A stretch of DNA of 64,000 bases from Bacillus sp. FJAT-29937 (GCF_001509555.1 NZ_LMAS01000003.1:1100-65099); one strand, 5' to 3'. Numbered from the stretch's first letter, positions 36,757-46,184 are shown. Notes: generated from the letters alone by a model not told the origin. Numbers and translations are program-made.

Positions 36757-37851
36757 ATGGGTGTTCCGTCTATGCCTATTAGTCTAATGTCAAATGTTTA
36801 TCGGAGGGTATTGCCAATCGTTCATAAGGAATTGGATTATTGGCGGAAGAGAGCAGAAGAAATACCTGATCCAGAGCTCAGAAAACAGGCATTAGCAAGC
36901 ATAAAACATAAGACCTTTCATTGTGAAGGCGGCGCCATCATGGCGTTAATGGCAAAAGAAAAATATGAAAAAGCGATTAAATTTATTGTTGCTTATCAAA
37001 CAATCAGCGATTATTTGGATAATTTATGTGATCGCAGTACATCACTGGATCCCGAAGATTTTGAGGCTTTACACGAGTCAATGATGGATTCTTTAGTGGT
37101 GAAGGCTGCACCGAAAAATTATTACCGGTTTAGAGAAGAACAAGAAGATGGAAATTATTTAGCTGACCTTGCTGGAGCCTGCAGAGAGGTTTTGACTGAA
37201 TTAAGTTATTATGATGAAATCAGTGGCCATTTATTAGAATTATGCCGGTATTATTGTGACCTGCAGATTCACAAGCATGTAAAGGTTGAGGAACGAGTTC
37301 CACGGCTTAAAGGCTGGTTTGATGAATATAAGGAACAAATTCCTGAGATGGAGTGGTATGAGTTTTCTGCCTGCTCTGGATCGACTTTGGGCATTTTCTG
37401 CCTTGTTTCTTATGCCATGAGGGAAGATTTTAAGCTGGCAGATGCAGAAAATATTCGGAATGGCTATTTTCCTTACATACAAGGTTTGCATATATTATTG
37501 GATTATTTTATTGATCAGGAAGAGGACCGTGCGGGCGGAGATTTAAACTTCTGTTTCTATTATGAAAGTGATGAGAAGCTTTTTGACAGGCTGAAGCATT
37601 TTGTTCAAGAAGCAGACAAGCATACTGAACAGCTGCCACATAAACGATTTCATCAACTGATTAATCGCGGACTGCTAGGCATTTATTTATCAGATGAAAA
37701 GGTCCGAAAGCAGCGAAACGTAAAGAAATTAGCTCGAGGAATAATCAAAACCGGCGGGATGATCAGCTTTTTCTTTTATTTAAATGGACGTGCTTATCGA
37801 GCACTGCAAAAATGGATGCCAGCCGGGGTTATGAGAGTGTTTCTAAAGTAA
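36757..37851 (+). CDS. ytpB: Tetraprenyl-beta-curcumene synthase YtpB (DUF2600)
   Basis: A 364-aa all-helical terpene synthase of the YtpB type, cyclising tetraprenyl diphosphate toward the sesquarterpenes (baciterpenols) found in spores. The probable metal-binding Asp cluster is SDYLDNLCDRS. ATG at 36757 is preferred with AAGGAG eleven bases upstream; the GTG at 36745 overlaps that site. Forms an operon with ytpA. Confidence 0.9.
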   Translation: MGVPSMPISLMSNVYRRVLPIVHKELDYWRKRAEEIPDPELRKQALASIKHKTFHCEGGAIMALMAKEKYEKAIKFIVAYQTISDYLDNLCDRSTSLDPEDFEALHESMMDSLVVKAAPKNYYRFREEQEDGNYLADLAGACREVLTELSYYDEISGHLLELCRYYCDLQIHKHVKVEERVPRLKGWFDEYKEQIPEMEWYEFSACSGSTLGIFCLVSYAMREDFKLADAENIRNGYFPYIQGLHILLDYFIDQEEDRAGGDLNFCFYYESDEKLFDRLKHFVQEADKHTEQLPHKRFHQLINRGLLGIYLSDEKVRKQRNVKKLARGIIKTGGMISFFFYLNGRAYRALQKWMPAGVMRVFLK

Positions 37852-37856
37852 AAATA

Positions 37857-37889
37857 AGTAAAAAACCTGCCTAGAGCAGGTTTTTTTAA
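37857..37889. terminator. Terminator between ytpB and ytqB
   Basis: AAAAAACCTGC(C)T/AGCAGGTTTTTTT hairpin, symmetrical, between convergent genes. Confidence 0.9.
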
Positions 37890-37891
37890 CG

Positions 37892-38464
37892 TTATCTTTT
37901 TTCAATAGCGACTATAAAAGGTGGATTGTTCTTCTGATTAATAAATTGGTATTGAAGAACATGCGCCTTTTGCTGGTCAAGCTGTTGTACAAATTGAAGG
38001 AGTGCGTCACGTTCAATCGCACCTTCTTCGTGGCCATGGTAAACAACAAGGACAATAATCCCTTCAGGGGCCATTATTTCAATAAGCTGCTCAATCGCGG
38101 AAATGGTTGTGTCTGGAACTGTAACAATCGATTTATCGCCCCCAGGAAGATAGCCTAAATTGAAAATGGCGCCTTTAATTTTTCCGTAGTTCTCCCCAGG
38201 AATACTGGATAATATATGTTCATGCCCGTTATGAAATAAAGTAACACGGTCAGAGAGCTGCTGTTCTTCTATCCGTTTTTTTGTACTGAAAATTGCATCT
38301 TCTTGTATGTCAAATCCAAAGACATGACCGGAATCTTCTACTAGTTTTGCCAAAAATAATGTATCATGCCCATTTCCTAATGTTGCATCTACTGCAATGT
38401 CACCGGAACGAACGGCTTTTTCCAGCAGCTTCCTGGCAAAAGGCAAAACTCCATCTAGCTTCAT
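37892..38464 (-). CDS. ytqB: Class I SAM-dependent methyltransferase YtqB
   Basis: A 190-aa rRNA-methylase-like protein (MraW/YtqB group). Motif I is AVDATLGNGHDTLFLA, followed by VFGFDIQ and a FNLGYLPGGD catalytic loop, typical of the YtqB fold. It overlaps ytqA by four bases and is co-transcribed with it. The true substrate is unknown; the neighbouring radical SAM protein may share the pathway. Confidence 0.9.
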   Translation of the reverse strand: MKLDGVLPFARKLLEKAVRSGDIAVDATLGNGHDTLFLAKLVEDSGHVFGFDIQEDAIFSTKKRIEEQQLSDRVTLFHNGHEHILSSIPGENYGKIKGAIFNLGYLPGGDKSIVTVPDTTISAIEQLIEIMAPEGIIVLVVYHGHEEGAIERDALLQFVQQLDQQKAHVLQYQFINQKNNPPFIVAIEKR

Positions 38465-39432
38465 GCTTGTACCTCCACACTGCTTGCTTTATAAAATTTC
38501 CCTTGCCAGCTGTTCCGTCTTTTAAGTTCGGCATCAATCGAGTTTAGAACCTCCCATTTATTGACACTCCACATCGGACCAACCATCAATTCAATAGGAC
38601 CATCCCCAGTAATTCGATGAATAATCATTTCAGGAGGAAGAATTTCAAGTTGTTCACAAACTAAGCTGACATATTGGTCAAGTGATAAAAATTCAAGCAT
38701 TCCTTTTTCATACTGCTTCACCATAGGTGTACCTTTTAAAAGATGAAGCAGGTGAATTTTGATTCCCTGAACATCTAGCTTTGCGACCTCTCTGGCCGTT
38801 TCCATCATCATTTCCGGTGTTTCGAGAGGAAGTCCGTTAATAATATGGGAACAAACGCGAATTCCATGTTTTCGAAGCTTATTGACACCGTCCACATAGC
38901 ATTGATAATCATGAGCACGATTGATCAGCAATCCGGTTCTTTCATGTACAGTTTGCAAACCAAGCTCAACCCATAAATATGTTCTTTGATTAAGCTCAGC
39001 TAAATATTCAACGACATCATCTGGCAGACAGTCTGGCCTTGTAGCAATTGAAAGCCCAACAACATCTTCAAGCTGCAAAACTTTTTCGTACATGTCTCTT
39101 AATACTTCGACGGGTGCATGTGTATTCGTAAATGCCTGGAAGTAAGCCATATACTTGCCATCTTTCCACTTCTGATGCATTTTTTCTTTAATTTCATAAA
39201 ATTGGATCTCTATATCATCAGACCGGTTTCCCGCAAAGTCACCTGAACCAGCTGCACTGCAAAATGTACAGCCGCCGTGAGCAACCGTGCCGTCGCGATT
39301 CGGGCAGTCAAAGCCGCCATCAATAGCGACTTTAAAAACCTTATGGCCAAAATGATTTCTTAAATGGTAATTCCATGTATGATAGCGTTTATTATCGGAT
39401 GCAAATGGAAAAGGATTAATCTGATTCATCAT
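38461..39432 (-). CDS. ytqA: Radical SAM protein YtqA (TIGR01212 family)
   Basis: A 323-aa ELP3-like radical SAM enzyme. Iron-sulphur cysteines are C43, C55 and C58 (CPNRDG...GGCTFC). Later stretches such as GLSIATRPDCLPDDVV and HIINGLPLETPEMM follow the TIM-barrel pattern. AAGGAGG precedes the ATG. YtqA/YtqB are likely paired in RNA modification, but this is not shown. Confidence 0.9.
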   Translation of the reverse strand: MMNQINPFPFASDNKRYHTWNYHLRNHFGHKVFKVAIDGGFDCPNRDGTVAHGGCTFCSAAGSGDFAGNRSDDIEIQFYEIKEKMHQKWKDGKYMAYFQAFTNTHAPVEVLRDMYEKVLQLEDVVGLSIATRPDCLPDDVVEYLAELNQRTYLWVELGLQTVHERTGLLINRAHDYQCYVDGVNKLRKHGIRVCSHIINGLPLETPEMMMETAREVAKLDVQGIKIHLLHLLKGTPMVKQYEKGMLEFLSLDQYVSLVCEQLEILPPEMIIHRITGDGPIELMVGPMWSVNKWEVLNSIDAELKRRNSWQGKFYKASSVEVQA

Positions 39433-39599
39433 GTAAACCTCCTTAAAGCTCTGTAAATAGAGAAAGTCTATTTTTAAATGTTAATGGCTATCAGCGATTT
39501 TTGCCAGCAAAATCATGAAATAGGAAAAAGAAATATGAACAAACTAAGCAATGAAGCATTATGCTTCTGAAAAGACCGATTCATTTCAGGAGGGATATT

Positions 39600-39863
39600 A
39601 TGGCTACTCGTGAATCCGTTGATAACCTCATGCAGCAATGTGAGGATGCTATCCGTTTCGCCAATGACCAGCTTCAGGAAGGCAGAACTCAAGAGCATTA
39701 CAATGATGCCGGTTATACGGATGCTCTGTATTCTCTTGAGAATGCGTATAATGATCTATCAAAACTTGCTTTAAGTGCCAACTCCCAGCAGAGGGAACAG
39801 CTTCACCGCATGAGGCTGCAGCTGCAGCAGCTCCAAAACCAAATGATTATTCATCCTCATTAA
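39600..39863 (+). CDS. ytzC: YtzC-like DUF2524 protein
   Basis: An 87-aa helical protein: MATRESVDNLMQQCEDAI, EHYNDAGYTDALYSLENAY and a C-terminal coiled coil QQREQLHRMRLQLQQLQNQM in part. It resembles B. subtilis YtzC (DUF2524) from memory. AGGAGG precedes the ATG. Function unknown; the coiled coil suggests self-association. Confidence 0.8.
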   Translation: MATRESVDNLMQQCEDAIRFANDQLQEGRTQEHYNDAGYTDALYSLENAYNDLSKLALSANSQQREQLHRMRLQLQQLQNQMIIHPH

Positions 39864-39878
39864 GGAGTGACTTTCAAG

Positions 39879-40040
39879 GTGAAAAAACGGTCTAAACAGA
39901 GTAATCCTGAACAAAAGAACCGCAATGGCATTAATAATCAAGATCTAGAAATCGGTCAGGATTTCGACATCGTCAAGCAAGCAAAAAAGTTATATGAAAA
40001 AAAGGGGCAGCCTGTTAAATCGAAATTCCATCCTGAATAA
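39879..40040 (+). CDS. Small basic/hydrophilic protein, unknown
   Basis: A 53-aa hydrophilic protein with a Lys/Asn/Gln-rich start (MKKRSKQSNPEQKNRNG) and the helix DFDIVKQAKKLYEKKGQ. GTG start with TAAGGAG eleven bases upstream, fifteen bases after ytzC, so probably co-transcribed. The composition is reminiscent of small sporulation proteins, but I cannot assign a family. Confidence 0.6.
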   Translation: MKKRSKQSNPEQKNRNGINNQDLEIGQDFDIVKQAKKLYEKKGQPVKSKFHPE

Positions 40041-40060
40041 AGAAAAGCTAGACATAATCG

Positions 40061-40087
40061 AAACCCTCCAATTTTGGAGGGTTTTTA
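40061..40087 (+). terminator. Terminator of ytzC and the small ORF
   Basis: AAACCCTCCA/TGGAGGGTTT hairpin with four-base loop and T run. Confidence 0.92.
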
Positions 40088-40259
40088 GTTGTTACGAAGA
40101 GGCTTCCGTTTTTCAGGGAATATTGTGTATTTTCTTTGTTTGGCTTCTTAGGTGTTTACCTATTGCCAGGACGGTCAAAAAGAAATAAAATTGCTTAGGG
40201 AATCGAAACTAATTGTCGGGCAAACTTATATATTTTGGTCTATTTAAGGAGGGTTTTTC

Positions 40260-41441
40260 ATGCCACGTGCCTTATGGCTTTTAATAATTGGGATGGTGGT
40301 GAATGTTACAGGCTCTTCTTTTTTATGGCCCTTAAACACAATCTATATTCACGATCATTTAGGAAAATCATTACCTGTAGCGGGATTTGCTCTCATGTTA
40401 AACTCCGGAGCAAGTGTTATTGGCAATTTAACCGGCGGCATCCTTTTTGATAAAATCGGCGGCTATAAATCAATCCTGCTAGGAGCAGGAATATCTTTAT
40501 TATCATTAATCGGCTTAACCTTTTGGCATGATTGGCCAATGTATGTTGTCTTTTTAACGATAGTTGGATTTGGAGCAGGAATTATTTTCCCTTCCATGTA
40601 TGCAATGGCCGGCTCAGTATGGAAGGAAGGGGGAAGAAAATCCTTTAATGCTTTATACGTAGCGCAAAACCTTGGTGTAGCAATCGGAGCGGCTCTTGGC
40701 GGATTTGTAGCTTCTTTTTCATTTCAGCTCATCTTTATTGCTAACACGTTTATGTACTTGGCTTTTCTTCTTATTGCAGTTTTTGGATATAAGGGAATTC
40801 AAGTCGAGTCACGTATGCATACTTCAGCACGTAAGAAAAAGTCTGTTGTTAAGGACCATTCAAAGCTATATGCCCTATTAATTTTATGTATTGGCTACAG
40901 CTTATGCTGGGTCGGATATGTTCAGTGGCAAACGACAATCGCCTCCTTTACTCAGGAGCTAAATATCACTTTAAGACAATATAGTCTGCTTTGGACGATC
41001 AATGGAGCATTGATTGTTCTTGGTCAGCCGTTAGTGAACCTGCTTGTGACCCGAATCAAATCTTTGAAGACACAAATAAATATTGGTATTGGTATTTTTA
41101 TTATCTCTTATGCTGTTGTTTCTGTAGCCCATCAGTTTGCTGCTTTTCTGGCCGGAATGATTATTTTAACCATTGGCGAAATGTTAGTATGGCCAGCAGT
41201 TCCTACGATCGCCAATGATCTGGCACCAAAAGGAAGAGAAGGATTTTACCAAGGAATTGTCAATAGTATGGCAACCGGAGGGCGTATGATTGGACCGCTC
41301 CTAGGAGGCATCCTTGTTCATATATACGGAATGTCAATGCTATTCACCATCATTATCGTTTTACTCGTGATTTCTATTTTTACAACTTTCATTTACGATA
41401 AAAAAATTAGAAAATCAAAGAGCGTTGTACACGCTTCTTAA
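40260..41441 (+). CDS. yttB: Major facilitator transporter (YttB-like)
   Basis: A 393-aa MFS permease with about twelve transmembrane helices. The inter-helix 2-3 motif is GGILFDKIGGYKS (MFS motif A-like), and a basic central loop RMHTSARKKKS separates the two halves. B. subtilis YttB also lies near leuS, which supports the symbol. AGGAGGG precedes the ATG. Substrate unknown; multidrug-type proton antiport is plausible. Confidence 0.85.
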   Translation: MPRALWLLIIGMVVNVTGSSFLWPLNTIYIHDHLGKSLPVAGFALMLNSGASVIGNLTGGILFDKIGGYKSILLGAGISLLSLIGLTFWHDWPMYVVFLTIVGFGAGIIFPSMYAMAGSVWKEGGRKSFNALYVAQNLGVAIGAALGGFVASFSFQLIFIANTFMYLAFLLIAVFGYKGIQVESRMHTSARKKKSVVKDHSKLYALLILCIGYSLCWVGYVQWQTTIASFTQELNITLRQYSLLWTINGALIVLGQPLVNLLVTRIKSLKTQINIGIGIFIISYAVVSVAHQFAAFLAGMIILTIGEMLVWPAVPTIANDLAPKGREGFYQGIVNSMATGGRMIGPLLGGILVHIYGMSMLFTIIIVLLVISIFTTFIYDKKIRKSKSVVHAS

Positions 41442-41491
41442 AAGACCTGCACTAGGGTTTAAGGGATTGGTTGAGAAGTGCAAAACGAAGA

Positions 41492-41710
41492 TTGGGGGAT
41501 TAGGTTAAACAATCGATCAAATAAATAGTCGGAGAAAGTCCGCCTATTTGGTAAAAAGATTAAAAAATGGCTTAAGTAGACGGAGAGATTCCGCCTATTG
41601 ACTCGAAAAACGTGAAAAAGGGGGATTTCGCTTAGCTTAGTCGGAAATCCTCCCCCTATTTACCACAAAACAAGCTCCAATCTGCATATAACCGGAAAAT
41701 CTCCGTCTAT
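41492..41710. repeat. Dispersed non-coding repeat, copy B
   Basis: Full-length second copy of the element at 2281-2493. The four CGGA palindromes start at 41530, 41581, 41642 and 41693, again spaced 51, 61 and 51 bases, although individual bases differ, including compensated-looking changes outside the palindromes. It lies between yttB and a small minus-strand gene, with no ORF. Confidence 0.8.
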
Positions 41711-41762
41711 GTTCTTTTTGCTGGTCCACAATTTAGTTGCACCTTTGAATCAAACCCGTTAA

Positions 41763-42086
41763 TTAGCCACTAATTCTCTGTTCCTCCACAAATACAACCT
41801 CTGAAAAATAGCTTTTTAATAATACCCATTTAGCAGGATACATATAAATAAATTCATTCACATCTTGATTCGAATAGATTACTAAATAATCCAATAACAT
41901 CTTTGCCTGTTTTAAGTCGTATAAAAGAGCATGAGGAATAGTGTAATAATCATTGAGCTGGTTTGAATTCAGTTTTACAGTCTGGATCTGATTTGCCTTC
42001 AAAAATGAACGAATCAAGCTTTTGCAGTGCGACTTACTTTCAAAATTGTGATACCGCCCTTCATTAATCAAGTAAATGCCTTTCAT
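41763..42086 (-). CDS. Hypothetical protein, 107 aa
   Basis: A soluble 107-aa protein beginning MKGIYLINEGRYHNF and ending FSEVVFVEEQRISG, with alternating strand and helix character. I do not recognise a family. ATG at 42086 is chosen with TGGAG upstream; the open frame continues to 42146. It lies between the dispersed repeat and the leuS leader. Confidence 0.6.
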   Translation of the reverse strand: MKGIYLINEGRYHNFESKSHCKSLIRSFLKANQIQTVKLNSNQLNDYYTIPHALLYDLKQAKMLLDYLVIYSNQDVNEFIYMYPAKWVLLKSYFSEVVFVEEQRISG

Positions 42087-42180
42087 TGTAAACACTCCAT
42101 TTTCCCTTTTCTTCTTTCTTTGACAAAAATCAGAGGGAAAATACATTCACATATTCTTATTTCCAGCATATGCTACATAT

Positions 42181-42228
42181 TAAATTTCCTGTCAAGATAG
42201 GCCCACTTGCATCTTGGCGGGAAATTTA
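42181..42228. promoter_or_regulatory. Large inverted repeat at the leuS promoter
   Basis: TAAATTTCCTGTCAAGAT and ATCTTGGCGGGAAATTTA are inverted copies matching at 16 of 18 positions, separated by 12 bases. The right arm lies between -35 and -10 of the leuS promoter. Candidate operator or small mobile-repeat remnant. Confidence 0.6.
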
Positions 42229-42235
42229 ATACAAT
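42207..42235 (+). promoter_or_regulatory. Probable SigA promoter of leuS
   Basis: TTGCAT (42207-42212) and TACAAT (42230-42235) with a 17-base spacer, followed closely by the T-box leader. Confidence 0.65.
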
Positions 42236-42254
42236 AGCACTAATAAATATTTAT

Positions 42255-42456
42255 ATGCTAAGAAAAGGATTAGTAGTGGATTGAACCTGATGATAGAGAG
42301 TTGACGGGTGGTGCAAGTCAGCCAGGTAAGCCATGAACTCGCCTTTGAGCAGCAAGTGTGAAGGAATAGTAATGCTTGCCGTACTCCGCGTTAAGGATGA
42401 ATGAAGCGAGTGACTAGGTCACTAATGTGGGTGGTACCGCGGGAGATTATACATAA
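42255..42456 (+). ncRNA. T-box leader, leucine specific
   Basis: AGTAGTGGA near the base of Stem I, a CTC specifier in TGAACTCGCC, and the T-box AATGTGGGTGGTACCGCG at 42424-42441. Uncharged tRNA-Leu(GAG) would pair with the specifier and the T-box bulge to favour antitermination. Directly precedes leuS. Confidence 0.92.
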
Positions 42457-42492
42457 TCCTCTCGTCCCTTTATTGGGATGGGAGGTTTTTTT
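42457..42492 (+). terminator. T-box-controlled terminator
   Basis: CCTCTCGTCCC/GGGATGGGAGG hairpin with TTATT loop and a run of seven T, the expression platform of the leuS T-box. Confidence 0.92.
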
Positions 42493-42539
42493 GATTTTTT
42501 CGAAATATTCTATAACTTTTTATTTAGGAGGAACATGTG

Positions 42540-44960
42540 ATGAGTTTCAATCATCAAGAGATTGAGAAAAAGTGGCAAACAGTCTGGGAAGAGAACAAAA
42601 CATTTAAGACGAGTGAAGATAAAGGAAAGCGTAAATTTTATGCATTAGATATGTTCCCATATCCGTCTGGAGCTGGGCTTCACGTCGGACACCCTGAAGG
42701 ATACACAGCAACAGATATCCTTTCCCGCATGAAGCGGATGCAAGGCTATAATGTCCTTCACCCGATGGGCTGGGACGCATTTGGCCTTCCTGCAGAGCAA
42801 TACGCATTGGATACAGGAAACGATCCAGCTGAATTTACGGCTAAGAATATTAATACATTCCGCCGTCAAATTAAAGCATTAGGCTTCTCCTATGATTGGG
42901 ATCGTGAAATCAATACGACAGATCCTGAGTATTACAAATGGACACAATGGATTTTCTTAAAGCTATATGAAAAAGGTCTTGCTTACATTGATGAAGTAGC
43001 TGTGAACTGGTGTCCTGCACTTGGAACAGTATTAGCAAATGAAGAAGTCATTGATGGAAAAAGTGAGCGCGGCGGCCACCCGGTTGAGCGCAGACCAATG
43101 AGACAATGGGTATTAAAAATAACTGCCTATGCAGATCGTTTGCTTGAGGACCTAGAGTTACTAGATTGGCCTGAAAGCTTAAAAGATATGCAGCGTAACT
43201 GGATTGGCCGTTCAGAAGGGGCAGAAGTAACCTTCCAAATTGAGGGTCATGAAGGAACATTCAAAGTATTTACGACTCGCCCTGATACACTTTTTGGTGC
43301 TACTTATGCAGTACTTGCTCCAGAGCATCAATTAGTCGACAAAATTACAACTGAAGAGCAGCGTGGTGCCGTTCAAGGTTATTTAGATAAAGTGAAGATG
43401 AAAAGTGATTTGGAAAGAACTGATTTGGCAAAAGAAAAGACGGGTGTTTTCACAGGTGCGTATGCGGTTAACCCTGCAAATGGCGAAAAGATGCCGATCT
43501 GGATTGCCGATTACGTATTAGCTAGCTATGGAACAGGTGCGATTATGGCAGTACCTGCTCATGACGAGCGTGACCATGAATTTGCTAAGCAATTTGACTT
43601 GCCAATTGTGGAAGTCGTAGCTGGCGGAAATGTTGAAAAAGAAGCTTATGCTGGCGATGGCGAGCATGTTAATTCCGATTTCTTAAATGGAATGAATAAA
43701 GAAGAAGCTATCAGTAAGATGATTGCGTGGCTTGAAGAAAAAGGACTTGGCACGAAAAAGGTAACGTATCGCCTTAGAGATTGGTTGTTTAGCCGTCAAC
43801 GCTATTGGGGCGAGCCGATTCCAATTATCCATTGGGAAGATGGCACAAGTTCAGCTGTCCCTTATGACCAGCTGCCATTAATTCTTCCAAAGACAACGGA
43901 AATTAAGCCGTCTGGAACAGGTGAGTCACCGCTCGCCAATATTGAAGATTGGGTAAGTGTAGTGGACCCAGAAACAGGCAAAAAAGGCCGCAGAGAAACA
44001 AACACGATGCCGCAATGGGCAGGCAGCTGCTGGTATTATCTGCGTTACATTGATCCACATAACAGTGAAGCGCTTGCGGATGCAGAGAAACTGAAGGAAT
44101 GGCTTCCGGTTGATATTTACATCGGTGGAGCAGAGCATGCGGTTCTTCACCTTTTATATGCACGTTTCTGGCATAAAGTTCTGTATGATATCGGTGTTGT
44201 TCATACGAAGGAACCGTTCCAAAAACTATTTAACCAAGGTATGATTCTTGGAGAAGGCAATGAAAAAATGAGTAAATCAAAAGGAAATGTTGTTAATCCT
44301 GATGATATCATTGAAAGTCACGGGGCGGATACACTTCGTTTATATGAAATGTTTATGGGGCCGCTTGATGCATCCATTGCTTGGTCTACAAATGGTCTTG
44401 ACGGATCGAGAAGATTCCTTGACCGGATATGGCGCTTGTTCATTGAAGAAAACGGAAGTCTAAATCCGAAAATTCAAGAGAGCGATGAAGCAAGCAAACT
44501 TGAAAAGGTCTATCACCAAACAGTGAAAAAGGTAACCGAGGACTATGAAGGTTTACGCTTCAATACGGCTATTTCTCAAATGATGGTATTTATTAATGAA
44601 GCCTATAAAACAACAACCGTTCTTCCTAAACATTTCATGGAGGGATTTGTGAAATTGCTTTCACCTATTACTCCTCATATTGCTGAAGAGCTTTGGGGAA
44701 AACTTGGCCATAGTGAAACGATCGCTTACGAAGCTTGGCCAGCATTCGATGAGGCAAAGCTAGTCGACGATGAAATCGAAATTGTTATCCAAATTAACGG
44801 TAAAGTAAAAGCGAAACTTCTTGTCCCATCAGATGCCCAAAAGGATGCACTTGAAAAAATCGCGATGGATGACCAAACCGTAAAAGAACAAATCGATGGA
44901 AAAACAATTCGTAAAGTCATTGCTGTTCCAGGAAAACTAGTAAATATAGTGGCTAATTAA
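42540..44960 (+). CDS. leuS: Leucyl-tRNA synthetase LeuS
   Basis: Class Ia synthetase (806 aa). HIGH motif is [20 protein letters not shown] is KMSKSKGNV, the editing CP1 domain includes [14 protein letters not shown] and [16 protein letters not shown]. The ATG at 42540 is preferred with GGAGG eight bases upstream; a GTG three bases earlier is in frame. Length matches B. subtilis LeuS. Under T-box control. Confidence 0.98.
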   Translation: MSFNHQEIEKKWQTVWEENKTFKTSEDKGKRKFYALDMFPYPSGAGLHVGHPEGYTATDILSRMKRMQGYNVLHPMGWDAFGLPAEQYALDTGNDPAEFTAKNINTFRRQIKALGFSYDWDREINTTDPEYYKWTQWIFLKLYEKGLAYIDEVAVNWCPALGTVLANEEVIDGKSERGGHPVERRPMRQWVLKITAYADRLLEDLELLDWPESLKDMQRNWIGRSEGAEVTFQIEGHEGTFKVFTTRPDTLFGATYAVLAPEHQLVDKITTEEQRGAVQGYLDKVKMKSDLERTDLAKEKTGVFTGAYAVNPANGEKMPIWIADYVLASYGTGAIMAVPAHDERDHEFAKQFDLPIVEVVAGGNVEKEAYAGDGEHVNSDFLNGMNKEEAISKMIAWLEEKGLGTKKVTYRLRDWLFSRQRYWGEPIPIIHWEDGTSSAVPYDQLPLILPKTTEIKPSGTGESPLANIEDWVSVVDPETGKKGRRETNTMPQWAGSCWYYLRYIDPHNSEALADAEKLKEWLPVDIYIGGAEHAVLHLLYARFWHKVLYDIGVVHTKEPFQKLFNQGMILGEGNEKMSKSKGNVVNPDDIIESHGADTLRLYEMFMGPLDASIAWSTNGLDGSRRFLDRIWRLFIEENGSLNPKIQESDEASKLEKVYHQTVKKVTEDYEGLRFNTAISQMMVFINEAYKTTTVLPKHFMEGFVKLLSPITPHIAEELWGKLGHSETIAYEAWPAFDEAKLVDDEIEIVIQINGKVKAKLLVPSDAQKDALEKIAMDDQTVKEQIDGKTIRKVIAVPGKLVNIVAN

Positions 44961-44995
44961 ATAGGATCGGGCTTTTGTCCCGTTCGTAGTGATAA

Positions 44996-45034
44996 AAAAA
45001 CATCCTCCGATTGCCTTTTTGGAGGATGTTTTTT
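44996..45034 (+). terminator. Terminator of leuS
   Basis: AACATCCTCC/GGAGGATGTT hairpin followed by TTTTAATA. Confidence 0.9.
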
Positions 45035-45085
45035 AATATGAATATAGGGAAAAATCATAAGGCTGTAGAGGAAAGGGAGTTATTG

Positions 45086-45394
45086 ATGAGTATCGAGATT
45101 ATTACTACAGAAGAATTAGATAAGAAATTGCAAGCCGGCGAAAAGCTTGAGCTAGTTGATGTGAGAGAAGATGAAGAAGTGGCTCAAGGGATGATACCAG
45201 GAGCCAAACATATTCGAATGATGACAATCCCTGAAAACCTGGACTATTTCGATAAAGAAAAGGAATACATTTTTATTTGCCGGTCAGGAAACCGCAGTCA
45301 AAATGTATGCTACTACATGCAGGACCAAGGCTACAAAGTCCGCAACATGGTTGGCGGCATGCTTGACTGGACAGGCGAGGTTGAATTTAAATAA
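45086..45394 (+). CDS. ytwF: Rhodanese-like protein YtwF
   Basis: Single-domain rhodanese (102 aa). The active-site loop CRSGNRS contains the persulfide cysteine. DVREDEEVAQGMIPGAKHI is the family's first motif. ATG at 45086 has GAAAGGGAG upstream; an in-frame upstream ATG would start inside the leuS terminator. It probably carries sulfane sulfur; partner unknown. Confidence 0.9.
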   Translation: MSIEIITTEELDKKLQAGEKLELVDVREDEEVAQGMIPGAKHIRMMTIPENLDYFDKEKEYIFICRSGNRSQNVCYYMQDQGYKVRNMVGGMLDWTGEVEFK

Positions 45395-45490
45395 AACACA
45401 ACTTACTGGGAAATGAAAAATAAATGTTGATTCCTTTTTTAAGAATAACTTATAGTTAAAGACGTACAGAAGCTTTAAGGAGGACTTACA

Positions 45491-46174
45491 GTGAAACCTA
45501 TTTATAAAGGCAAAACAAAAGATGTATATGCTCTAGAGGACGGAAATTATTTATTAAAGTTTAAAGATGATGTAACAGGAGAAAATGGAGTATTTGATCC
45601 AGGTGCCAATACGGTAGGTTTAACACTGGAGGGTGCAGGTCGTGCGGGATTAAGCCTGACTAAATTCTTTTTTGAAATATTAAAGGAAAAGGGAATTCCT
45701 ACTCATTATATTGATGCAAACATTGAAGAAGCTACGATGACAGTGAAGCCTGCTACTGTTTTTGGAAACGGCCTTGAAGTCATTTGCCGCTATAAGGCAG
45801 TTGGAAGCTTTCTTCGCCGCTACGGGATGTACGCTGAGGAGGGACAAGCCCTTGATGCGTTTGTAGAAGTAACGATTAAAGACGATGACCGCCAGGACCC
45901 GCCAATCAGCGAGGATGCCCTTGATATGCTGGGAGTCCTTTCGAAAGCTGAATATTCCGTACTAAAGGACTTAACAAAGCAAATCGGACAAGTAGTAAAA
46001 GATGAGCTGGCGAAAAAAGATATTGAATTATATGATATTAAATTTGAATTCGGCAGAGTCGGCGAAGACAAACAAATCGTTCTGATCGATGAAATATCAG
46101 GCGGAAATATGAGAGCTTATAAAAATGGCGTTTATATTGAACCGTTAGAATTAGAAAAATTAATGCTTGTTTAA
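45491..46174 (+). CDS. SAICAR synthetase-like protein (divergent PurC paralogue)
   Basis: A 227-aa protein of the PurC fold: glycine-rich IYKGKTKDVY, LEVICRYKAVGSFLRRYG (like the PurC VVRNxxAGS motif) and YDIKFEFGRVGEDKQIVLIDEIS. It departs from canonical PurC at SGGNMRAYKNGVYIEP, where the aspartate substrate loop SPDTCRLWD is expected, and in VFDPGANTVGLTLEGAGRA. GTG start with AAGGAGG seven bases upstream. It stands outside a purine operon, with its own terminator and no purine riboswitch. Whether it makes SAICAR is uncertain. Confidence 0.8.
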   Translation: MKPIYKGKTKDVYALEDGNYLLKFKDDVTGENGVFDPGANTVGLTLEGAGRAGLSLTKFFFEILKEKGIPTHYIDANIEEATMTVKPATVFGNGLEVICRYKAVGSFLRRYGMYAEEGQALDAFVEVTIKDDDRQDPPISEDALDMLGVLSKAEYSVLKDLTKQIGQVVKDELAKKDIELYDIKFEFGRVGEDKQIVLIDEISGGNMRAYKNGVYIEPLELEKLMLV

Positions 46175-46184
46175 ATAACAAAGA

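Noticed and set aside
42255..42492. T-box leader as a novel element
   Set aside because: The T-box and specifier are standard for leuS in Bacilli; only the promoter inverted repeat upstream is unexplained.
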